A DNA stretch of 64,000 nt from Bradyrhizobium betae (lineage in GTDB: Bacteria > Pseudomonadota > Alphaproteobacteria > Rhizobiales > Xanthobacteraceae), in assembly GCF_004123905.1 (NCBI RefSeq), contig NZ_MZXW01000020.1:62001-126000 (forward strand). Direction: 5' to 3'. Of the stretch, positions 57,592 to 64,000 are shown in pieces. The stretch's first letter is position 1. Every line of letters begins with the position of its first letter. The position numbers and the translations under genes are program-made. Below the pieces are notes generated by a model, which did not search any database, had not been told where the DNA came from, and saw only the letters and a list, made by a program, of their open reading frames with translations.

Positions 57592-58400
57592 GCGACGCCG
57601 ATATCGAGGCCAGCAAAGCCCCATTGATGGACCATCTGATCGAGCTGCGGTCGCGGCTGATCAAGGCGCTGCTTGGCTTTGGCATCGCGTTCATCCTGTG
57701 CTTCTTCTTCGCCAAGCAGATCTACAACGTGCTGGTCTGGCCGTTCGTGTGGGTCGCGGGTCCGGAGAATTCCAAGTTCATCTACACGGCGCTGCTGGAA
57801 TATTTCATCACCCAGCTCAAGCTCGCGCTGTTCGGCGCCGGCTTCATCTCGTTCCCGATCGTCGCGACCCAGATCTACAAATTCGTCGCGCCGGGCCTCT
57901 ACAAGCATGAGAAGAACGCCTTCGTGCCGTATCTGGTCGCGACGCCGTTCTTCTTCGTGCTCGGCGCGGCGCTGGTCTATTTCGTCGTGCTGCCGATGCT
58001 GGTCCGCTTCTCGCTCGGCATGCAGCAGGCCGGCAGCGACGAGACCGCGCAGATCCAGCTGCTGCCTAAGGTCGGCGAATATCTGTCGCTGATGATGTCG
58101 CTGATCTTTGCCTTCGGCATCGCCTTCCAGCTTCCGGTGATCCTGACGCTGCTCGGCCGCATCGGTATCGTCACCTCGAAAATGCTGCGCGAGAAGCGCC
58201 GCTATTTCATCGTCATCGCCTTCGTCATCGCCGCGGTGCTGACGCCGCCTGACGTGCTGAGCCAGTGCTCGCTGGCAATTCCTTTGCTGGCGCTCTATGA
58301 GGGCTCGATCATCGCGGTCGGGATCGTGGAGAAGAAGGCGGCGTCGTCGCAGGCCAGCACCGGCACCGACGTGTCTACGCCGGCCAATCCGGCGGAGTAG
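57588..58400 (+). CDS. tatC: Twin-arginine translocase subunit TatC
   Basis: Six-helix core of the Tat translocase, 270 residues. Visible marks are APLMDHLIELRSRLIKA at the N-terminus, the first periplasmic loop, FEYF-type region (LEYFITQLKLALFGAGF), FPIVATQIYKFVAPGLYKHEK and LTPPDVLSQCSLAIPLLALYE. The Ala/Thr-rich C-terminus is species-typical. It overlaps tatB by four bases and ends before a palindromic repeat, then serS. Confidence 0.97.
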   Translation: MSDADIEASKAPLMDHLIELRSRLIKALLGFGIAFILCFFFAKQIYNVLVWPFVWVAGPENSKFIYTALLEYFITQLKLALFGAGFISFPIVATQIYKFVAPGLYKHEKNAFVPYLVATPFFFVLGAALVYFVVLPMLVRFSLGMQQAGSDETAQIQLLPKVGEYLSLMMSLIFAFGIAFQLPVILTLLGRIGIVTSKMLREKRRYFIVIAFVIAAVLTPPDVLSQCSLAIPLLALYEGSIIAVGIVEKKAASSQASTGTDVSTPANPAE

Positions 58401-58414
58401 GGGCGGCATCCCCG

Positions 58415-58539
58415 CTGTCATTCCCCGCCTTGTGCGCAATTGCGCACTGGAGCGGGGAATCCAGTACGCCGCGCCCTTTCGGGAAATCACCGCCGTCTCT
58501 GGAATACTGGATCGCCCGCTTTCGCGGGCGATGTCAGCT
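58415..58539. repeat. Palindromic intergenic repeat between tatC and serS
   Basis: The ends read GCTGTCATTCCCCGC and GCGGGCGATGTCAGC, inverted with mismatches. Inside are the hairpins GCGCAATTGCGC (58434-58446 region) and CGCCCGCTTTCGCGGGCG (58513-58531), plus inverted CCAGTA/TACTGG. A multi-hairpin element typical of the genus; it may end the tat transcript. Confidence 0.75.
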
Positions 58540-58609
58540 GTGCTAGGGGAACGCGCGGACGTACAACTTTTTCCGCTGTATGTTTCCGCGCTGATCCAGG
58601 ACCACAGCC

Positions 58610-60040
58610 ATGCACGACATCAAATCGATCCGCGACAATCCGCAAGCCTTCGACGCCGGCCTCGCCCGGCGGGGCCTGAAGCCGTTGTCGGCGTCGCTGC
58701 TCGCGATCGACGAGACGCGGCGCGCGGCGATCCTGGCCTCCGAGCAGGCGCAGGCGCGGCGCAACGCGGCCTCGAAGGAAATCGGCGACGCCAAGAAGGC
58801 GAAGGACGACGCGCGCGCGGCCAAGCTGATGGCCGAGGTTGCCGAGCTCAAGACCACGATGCCGGAGCTCGAAGCCGCCGCGAAGGCCGCCGACGAGGAG
58901 CTCATGAAAGAGCTGTCCGCAATTCCGAACATTCCGTTCGACGAAGTGCCCGATGGCGTCGACGAGCACGGCAACGTCCAGCACCATGTGTTCGGCAACA
59001 AGCGCAACTACAGCTTTGCACCAAAACTGCATGACGATCTCGGCACCGCGCTCGGCTACATGGATTTCGAGGCGGCGGCAAAGCTCTCCGGCGCGCGCTT
59101 CGTCGTGCTGAAGAAGGGGCTCGCACGTCTCGAACGCGCGATCGGCCAGTTCATGCTCGACCTGCACACCAACGAGCACGGCTACACCGAGATCAACCCG
59201 CCGCTCATGGTCCGCGACGAAGTGATGTATGGTACGGCACAACTGCCTAAGTTTAGTGCGGATCAATTCCGAGTAGAGACTGAAGATGATCAAATACGGA
59301 ACGCCTACGTAAATTTTGACCTTGCTAAGCAACACATCTTGAATTTTGCGGAGGAGAAAGGCGTTCAAGCTGCACGTGAAGCAAAGCACGAAGTATTGGG
59401 CTTTGAGTACAAACAGAATCCCGATCGTCGCTGGCTCATTCCGACTGCAGAAGTTTCGCTCACGAACCTCGTGCGAGAATCTATCCTCGACGAGAAGCAG
59501 TTGCCGATGCGGCTGACCGCACTGACACCCAGCTTCCGTGCGGAGGCTGGTGCTGCGGGCCGCGATACTCGCGGTATGATCCGCCAGCACCAGTTCACCA
59601 AGGTCGAGCTGGTCTCGATCACGACGCCGGAGGCGAGCAAGGACGAGCTGGAGCGGATGCTGTCCTGCGCCGAGCAGGTGCTGCAGAAGCTCGACCTGCA
59701 TTATCGCGTGATGACGCTCTGCGCAGGAGATATGGGTTTCTCGTCGCAAAAAACCTATGACATCGAGGTCTGGATGCCCGGGCAGGGCGACGGCGGCATG
59801 TTCCGCGAGATCTCGAGCTGCTCGGTCTGCGGCGACTTCCAGGCGCGGCGCATGGATGCGCGGTCGCGCGGCCCGGACGGCAAGCCGCGCTTCGTGCACA
59901 CGCTGAACGGCTCCGGCACCGCGGTCGGCCGCGCGCTGATCGCGGTTATGGAGACCTATCAGCAGGAGGACGGTTCGATCGCAGTCCCCAGCGTGCTCCA
60001 GCCTTACATGGGCGGCTTGAAGGTGGTCGCGCGGGACTAA
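58610..60040 (+). CDS. serS: Seryl-tRNA synthetase with a low-GC patch and extra segment
   Basis: Charges tRNA-Ser (and tRNA-Sec where present). The 476-residue protein is some 45-50 longer than most bacterial SerRS. The N-terminal coiled-coil arm (about 30-100) and class II motifs are present: INPPLMVRDEVMYGT, FRAEAGAAGRDTRGMIRQHQF (motif 2) and LNGSGTAVGRALIAVMETYQ (motif 3). About 40 additional residues (223-272) separate QLPKFSADQF from LIPTAEV. That part and its flanks (59221-59460) are about 46% GC against about 65% just before, with ATA, TTT and GTA codons. The frame is intact, so it is probably functional. Confidence 0.95.
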   Translation: MHDIKSIRDNPQAFDAGLARRGLKPLSASLLAIDETRRAAILASEQAQARRNAASKEIGDAKKAKDDARAAKLMAEVAELKTTMPELEAAAKAADEELMKELSAIPNIPFDEVPDGVDEHGNVQHHVFGNKRNYSFAPKLHDDLGTALGYMDFEAAAKLSGARFVVLKKGLARLERAIGQFMLDLHTNEHGYTEINPPLMVRDEVMYGTAQLPKFSADQFRVETEDDQIRNAYVNFDLAKQHILNFAEEKGVQAAREAKHEVLGFEYKQNPDRRWLIPTAEVSLTNLVRESILDEKQLPMRLTALTPSFRAEAGAAGRDTRGMIRQHQFTKVELVSITTPEASKDELERMLSCAEQVLQKLDLHYRVMTLCAGDMGFSSQKTYDIEVWMPGQGDGGMFREISSCSVCGDFQARRMDARSRGPDGKPRFVHTLNGSGTAVGRALIAVMETYQQEDGSIAVPSVLQPYMGGLKVVARD

Positions 60041-60134
60041 TCGCGTTGCCCGCCTGAAACGCGGAAACGTTTGGTTGCGAAGATCGGGCGGCGGGTTATC
60101 CTGCCGGCTACCTGACAACGCGAACCCACCGTTC

Positions 60135-60500
60135 ATGGCCTTGCACCACGACATCTTCTGGGTTGGCAGACAGTGGGCGGTGACGGGTGCCGGCATCCAG
60201 GCCGTCGACCAACGCCTGCGCGGCGTGCTCGACATCGATGTCGCGCGGCTCTGGGACGACAATCTCGTGCAGAGCAGGCGGGCCAAGCCCGGCGTGAACG
60301 CCGTGGACTTCGACAAGGCGCTGACGACGGCACGCGAACGCTTTCCGCAGACACTGGACTCGGCTCCGATCGTCGCACAACTGGAGGCGCTTGGCGTGAT
60401 CGAGACGCCCGTCGTGAGCCCGGTTGTTCCGGCGATGCAGCTGCGCGCGGAAGGCAGGCTCGCGCGCTTCCTGCCGCAATGGCGCATCCGTCGCCAATAG
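60135..60500 (+). CDS. Conserved hypothetical protein
   Basis: A 121-residue protein starting at ATG 60135 (MALHHDIFWVGRQWAVTG). It has an aromatic-rich N-terminus and an acidic middle (DIDVARLWDDN, DFDKALTTARERFP) and ends in basic residues (FLPQWRIRRQ). I do not recognise a domain; similar short proteins follow serS in some Bradyrhizobium genomes. The TTG frame from 60075 is less likely. It converges on the Cys-rich secreted gene, whose frame runs antisense across it. Confidence 0.7.
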   Translation: MALHHDIFWVGRQWAVTGAGIQAVDQRLRGVLDIDVARLWDDNLVQSRRAKPGVNAVDFDKALTTARERFPQTLDSAPIVAQLEALGVIETPVVSPVVPAMQLRAEGRLARFLPQWRIRRQ

Positions 60501-61207
60501 TGCATTGGGCTCGGATAGTTCGGTGTCATCCGGAAGTAGGCGCCCGGATTGATCGGCTGCGATCGATGCCGTGCCGGCACGCAGCCGTGGCGCGTCGCGA
60601 CCATGCCTTTGGCGCAATGGCGCGGCCGCTCGGGCTCGTCCGATGACAGCCGTGGCGAAGCCTCGCCCTCCGGCTTCGTTGCTGCCGTGAGGCAAGGACC
60701 CTCGCGCGGACAGCGTTTCGGCACGCATTTGCCTCGCGACAATTCGAGGTCATAGACTTGGCCGGACATCGTGACCTGGCCGTTACAGAGGCATTCGCCG
60801 GTGACTGTCAACGCGCCGCCTTGGCAGTTCTCCGCATTGGTTTGCACACAGGTGCCGCCGGGATCTGCGCCTGATGGCATCAACTGGAAGCCGGCCGGGC
60901 AGGCGCATTGGCCGTTGCTCGCGGTGCCACCGGTGCAGGTGATGGTGATCAGCGCGCGGGGTGGGGCTGGTGGAGGCGGAGTGGCCGTTTCCCGGCGCTC
61001 CGGGGCCTCGGGGACTGGGAGCAGGGGCTGTGTCTCCGCCGGCGCCGAAGCCAGAGGGGCTTTGGCGACGCAATTGCCGTTGCGGAATTCTTGCCAGGGG
61101 AAGCAGCGGTCCGTAGCCCCTGAATCCTGTGCCAGCCCCGGCTGAGGCGCGAGTGCGCTGAGGCCAAGAGTAACTCCAACACAGATGAGGGCAGCAAAGC
61201 GGGTCAT
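60501..61207 (-). CDS. Secreted Cys-rich hypothetical protein; natural stop not visible
   Basis: From ATG 61207 the frame encodes a signal peptide (residues 1-26, ALICVGVTLGLSALAPQPGLA) and a mature protein with repeated CTGG...CACPAGFQ, CQGG...CLCNGQ and CAKGM-ATRHGCVPA units, typical of rhizobial periplasmic cysteine-motif proteins. About 235 residues look genuine. No in-frame stop occurs until 58487, so the open frame continues antisense to the 60135 gene and the whole of serS (906 codons in all). The end given is where convincing sequence stops; a frameshift or lost stop is likely. Confidence 0.5.
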
Positions 61208-61377
61208 TCGGTGTCCCGTCGCCTCGGCGTATGGATCAAAAAATAGGGCTTCGTGCTGCGCCGCCGCAATGAGCTAGATCACAGATGCGCTCTGCCCACA
61301 TCCCCCGCCGCCCGGTTTGCCTGATGAGCCCCAGCCGGATAATACGGCTCAAACGGCTTCAGGAATCGACCTTTCGC

Positions 61378-62145
61378 ATGCGCATCCTCTGCACCAATGA
61401 CGACGGCATCCACGCTCCCGGCCTCAAGGTCGTGGAGGAGATCGCCAAGGCGCTGTCCGACGACGTCTGGGTGGTCGCGCCCGAGCTCGACCAGTCCGGC
61501 GTGTCGCACTCGCTGTCGCTGAACGACCCCTTGCGCCTGCGCGAGGTCGGCGAGCGGCACTTCGCCGTGCGCGGTACGCCGACCGACTGCGTCATCATGG
61601 GCGCGCGGCATATTCTGGGCACCAAGCCGCCGGATCTCGTGCTGTCGGGCGTCAACAAGGGCCGCAACGTTGCCGAGGACGTGGTCTATTCCGGCACTAT
61701 CGCCGGCGCGCTGGAAGGCACCATTTTGGGGCTGCCGTCATTCGCGCTGTCGCAGGAGTTCAGCGTCGAGACCCGCGACCGGCCGCTCTGGGACACCGCG
61801 CTCAAGTTCGGGCCCGACATTCTGCGCAAGGTGATCAAGGCCGGCATCCCCAAGGACACCGTCATCAACGTCAACTTCCCGGCCTGCGCGCCGGAGGATG
61901 TGCTCGGCATCCGCGTCACCCGCCAGGGCAAGCGCAATCTCGGCTTCCTCAGGATCGACGAGCGCCGGGACGGCCGCAACAATCCCTATTTCTGGATCGG
62001 TTTTGAGCGCGCAGCGATGATGGATACGCCCGCCGATGGCACGGATCTGGCAGCGCTGCGCGAGCGCTACGTCTCGGTCACACCGCTCCGGCTCGATCGC
62101 ACCAACGAGGCGTTTTCGGAAGAATTGAGCGCGACGCTGAAGTGA
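61378..62145 (+). CDS. surE: 5'/3'-nucleotidase SurE
   Basis: Metal-dependent nucleoside monophosphatase linked to stationary-phase survival. The 255-residue protein begins MRILCTNDDGIHAPGL with the metal-binding DD pair, and has ELDQSGVSHSL, GTPTDCV and SGVNKGRNVAEDVVYSGT(I)AGA. ATG 61378 is the family start; the frame extends to 61285. serS-surE-pcm-nlpD is a conserved alphaproteobacterial order, here broken by a response-regulator gene. Confidence 0.96.
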   Translation: MRILCTNDDGIHAPGLKVVEEIAKALSDDVWVVAPELDQSGVSHSLSLNDPLRLREVGERHFAVRGTPTDCVIMGARHILGTKPPDLVLSGVNKGRNVAEDVVYSGTIAGALEGTILGLPSFALSQEFSVETRDRPLWDTALKFGPDILRKVIKAGIPKDTVINVNFPACAPEDVLGIRVTRQGKRNLGFLRIDERRDGRNNPYFWIGFERAAMMDTPADGTDLAALRERYVSVTPLRLDRTNEAFSEELSATLK

Positions 62146-62156
62146 GGGCTGGCTGT

Positions 62157-62194
62157 CGTAGCCCCGATGGAGCGCAGCGCAATCCGGGCTACGG
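62157..62194. repeat. Palindromic intergenic repeat, copy 2 (GTAGCCC family)
   Basis: GTAGCCC at the left pairs with GGGCTAC at the right, with the central GATGGAGCGCAGCGCAATC shared with the element at 41826-41866 read on the other strand. It lies in the narrow convergent gap between surE and the response-regulator gene. Confidence 0.7.
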
Positions 62195-62575
62195 AGAAAT
62201 CGGTTGGCTGCCGCGCAGCGCGGCTTCGATGGTCTTGCCGAGCGCGTCGAGCTGGAACGGCTTCTGCAGCGCCGGCCGGTCGCGGTACTGCTCGGGCAGG
62301 CCGGACGAGCCGTAGCCGGTGGCGAAGATGAACGGGCAGCCCTTCGCCTTGATGACGTCGGCGACCGGCGAGATGACCTTGCCGTTGACGTTGACGTCGA
62401 GAATGGCGATGTCGAACTCGGTCGCCTGGGCGAGCCGCATCGCCTCGGTGATATCGCCGGCCTCGGCTGCGACCTTGTAGCCGAGCTCTTCGAGCATGTC
62501 CGCGACCATCATCCTGATCATCACCTCGTCTTCGACGAGGAATACAGAGCGGCCGGAAAGCCCTGTCGCAGTCAT
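62189..62575 (-). CDS. Single-domain response regulator (CheY-like)
   Basis: A 128-residue receiver with EDE near residue 15, phosphoacceptor Asp in IAILDVNVNGK, a Thr in IFATGYG and Lys in LQKPFQ. FATGYGSSGLP and LQKPF mark the family of lone receivers often partnered with HWE/hybrid kinases in alphaproteobacteria. ATG 62575 is chosen with AAGGA upstream; the frame reaches 62689. It lies on the minus strand between surE and pcm, an intrusion into a conserved block. Partner unknown. Confidence 0.88.
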   Translation of the reverse strand: MTATGLSGRSVFLVEDEVMIRMMVADMLEELGYKVAAEAGDITEAMRLAQATEFDIAILDVNVNGKVISPVADVIKAKGCPFIFATGYGSSGLPEQYRDRPALQKPFQLDALGKTIEAALRGSQPISP

Positions 62576-62730
62576 TGTCGGTGAGTCCTTGCCCATTGCG
62601 GAAAACGTTCGCAGATAACACGAATCGACGCAATGCGCGTTTCGGCGAACGGCCACCCGAAATTGGCCTTTGCGGCCAGTCCGCCGCAAGCCAATTTGTG
62701 GTCAAATACTGCGACCTAAGGCTATCATGA

Positions 62731-62746
62731 GTTCCTGAGCAGGAAC
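62731..62746. promoter_or_regulatory. Palindrome between receiver gene and pcm
   Basis: GTTCCTG (62731-62737) and CAGGAAC (62740-62746) form a perfect 7-bp inverted repeat around AG in the divergent region of the receiver gene and pcm. It could be an operator for either. No alphaproteobacterial LexA-type direct repeat is present. Confidence 0.35.
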
Positions 62747-62816
62747 AAGATTCTTGCCTCGCGCCCAGGCGAGGCAGGCGACGATCCGGGTCCTGACAAG
62801 GACGACACGAGCAGCG

Positions 62817-63467
62817 ATGATCTCCAGCCAGCACCCACCGGAAAAGATGATGTTTCAGCTCACGCTGAGGCGTCGGGGCATCAGCGACCAGGCGGTGCTG
62901 CGGACCATGGAGGAGGTGCCGCGCGACGAGTTCGTCGACGAGGCCGATCGCGAGGGCGCCTATCGCGATAGCGCGCTGCCGATCGCCTGCGGGCAGACCA
63001 TCAGCCAGCCCTTCGTCGTCGCCTACATGACCGAGCAGCTCCAGCTCCGGAGGCAGCATCGCGTGCTCGAGATCGGCGCGGGCTCCGGCTATCAGGCGGC
63101 GGTGCTGTCGCGGTTGGCAGGCCAGGTGCTGACGGTCGAGCGCTACCGCAAGCTCGCGGACACCGCGCGCGCCAGGCTTGAAAAGCTGAACTGTCACAAT
63201 GTCGAGGTGATGCTCGGCGACGGTCTCAATCTGCCGCCCAATATCGGCCCGTTCGACCGCATCATCGTCACCGCCGCGGTGGAGCAGCTTCCGGAGAATC
63301 TGGTCGAGCGGCTCGAGGTCGGCGGCATCCTGATCGCCCCGGTCGGCCCGCATCATGGTGTGCAGACGCTGATCCGGCTCGTCAGGACCGAGACCGGGAT
63401 CGAGCGCAAGGAACTCGTGGAGGTCCGCTTCGTGCCGGCGCTGCCCGGGGTGGCGCGAGAGCTGTAG
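62817..63467 (+). CDS. pcm: Protein-L-isoaspartate O-methyltransferase
   Basis: Repairs isoaspartyl residues in damaged proteins using SAM. The 216-residue protein contains PRDEFVDEADREGAYRDSALPI, the substrate loop CGQTISQPFVVAYMT, the SAM motif VLEIGAGSGYQAAVLS, and DRIIVTAAVEQLPENL with GGILIAPVG. ATG 62817 is chosen; the TTG frame at 62754 is longer. It belongs to the surE-pcm-nlpD stationary-phase group. Confidence 0.95.
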   Translation: MISSQHPPEKMMFQLTLRRRGISDQAVLRTMEEVPRDEFVDEADREGAYRDSALPIACGQTISQPFVVAYMTEQLQLRRQHRVLEIGAGSGYQAAVLSRLAGQVLTVERYRKLADTARARLEKLNCHNVEVMLGDGLNLPPNIGPFDRIIVTAAVEQLPENLVERLEVGGILIAPVGPHHGVQTLIRLVRTETGIERKELVEVRFVPALPGVAREL

Positions 63468-63576
63468 AATTCCGGATCAGCTGTGCTGCCAACATCTTAT
63501 TGGGAGGGTTAAGCCGTTATTTACTCGGCGCGTGTTTACTTAAAACATCAGTTCTGTTGCGTACGAGTGAGTAACC

Positions 63577-64000
63577 ATGTCTGTTGTCGCCGAGTTGCTT
63601 AACTCGCGCCGCGTGCCGCAGGTTGCGGTCTTGGCGCTGATCTCGTTCAGCTTTGCAGGGTGCAGCGCCGACATGCAGTCGCGGCTGTCCCAGTCGAATT
63701 TCTCCAATCCCTTCTCGTCTGATCAGACCGGATCGGTGCAGCAGGCACCGCCGCAGCAGCGTGAGCTGCCGCAATATTCGCGGCCGCAAACCCAGCCCGG
63801 TTATTATCAGTCGCAGCCCTTGGCGCCGCCGGCGGTGTCTGCGCCGCAATCCTATCCCGTTGCGGCAGGTGGCGGCGTGTCCGGTGGCGGGCGCGGCGTC
63901 AGCTCCTATGCGCCCCCGGCGCAGCCGCATCTTGAAACCACCGCCACGGTGCCGCCGCGTTCGGTCGCGGTTGCCCAGCCGGCGGGTGGGACCAAGATCA
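63577..64000 (+). CDS. NlpD-like envelope lipoprotein, cut by window end
   Basis: The first 141 codons of a lipoprotein on the plus strand, starting at ATG 63577. The signal peptide ends in the lipobox FAGC near residue 28. The visible mature part is a Gln/Pro/Tyr/Ser-rich linker (PPQQRELPQYSRPQTQPGY). LysM and M23 peptidase domains are expected beyond the edge, by analogy with surE-pcm-nlpD order; they are not seen here. It would regulate septal amidases. Confidence 0.75.
   Translation, partial: MSVVAELLNSRRVPQVAVLALISFSFAGCSADMQSRLSQSNFSNPFSSDQTGSVQQAPPQQRELPQYSRPQTQPGYYQSQPLAPPAVSAPQSYPVAAGGGVSGGGRGVSSYAPPAQPHLETTATVPPRSVAVAQPAGGTKI

Noticed and set aside
59276..59425. Intein or group I/II intron in serS
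   Set aside because: The extra segment is in frame, only about 40-50 codons, and lacks splice-junction residues, so it is treated as part of the protein.
62067..63356. 429-codon minus-strand open frame over the receiver and pcm
   Set aside because: It is an out-of-frame or antisense reading of two recognised genes.

Overview
The window is one contiguous stretch of a high-GC (roughly 64-65%) alphaproteobacterial chromosome. Protein sequences, gene order and intergenic palindromes all look like Bradyrhizobium or a close relative; this is a judgement from pattern recognition, as no database was searched. There is no rRNA, no convincing tRNA, no CRISPR array and no insertion sequence. Almost all of it is ordinary chromosomal backbone with short accessory insertions.

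Left part (1-30105): an alphaproteobacterial core series (ppiD-like foldase, tpiA, secG, pyrG, kdsA, eno, ftsB-like gene, pdhA, pdhB, pdhC, lpdA) covers folding/secretion, glycolysis, CTP and KDO synthesis, division and the pyruvate dehydrogenase complex. It is interrupted twice. Between pyrG and kdsA sit a phospholipid-methyltransferase-like gene, an OmpR-type two-component system and a NIPSNAP gene. Between kdsA and eno sit an MFS transporter, a chemoreceptor, a glutaminase fused to STAS and cyclic-nucleotide-binding domains (with a clear sigma-54 promoter), a ModA-like binding protein and queF. The series ends with a threonine-synthase-like enzyme and a TctC/Bug binding protein.

Middle part (30135-46238): a PAS sensor kinase, a FixJ-type regulator and a lone receiver face a cluster of four very small genes (34179-35380), three of which encode related C-x2-C...C-x3-C zinc-ribbon-like proteins. 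Then come a lytic transglycosylase, a membrane adenylate cyclase, several small hypothetical genes, a metal-sensor-like MerR regulator with a palindromic operator, ilvD overlapping an ExoR-like Sel1 protein, and exonuclease III.

Right part (46371-64000): a hybrid histidine kinase, erpA, dgt, then the conserved series argS, SPOR protein, nagZ, scpA, scpB, tatA, tatB, tatC, serS, surE, pcm and an NlpD-like lipoprotein cut by the window edge. serS carries a low-GC patch with an extra segment of about 40 residues. A response regulator on the other strand separates surE from pcm.

Strongest leads: an 18-bp direct-repeat motif shared by the promoter regions of the two-component operon and the methyltransferase gene; the sigma-54 promoter of the fused glutaminase; the small zinc-ribbon cluster; and the mosaic serS. 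Several families of palindromic intergenic repeats are present, two of them in two copies.
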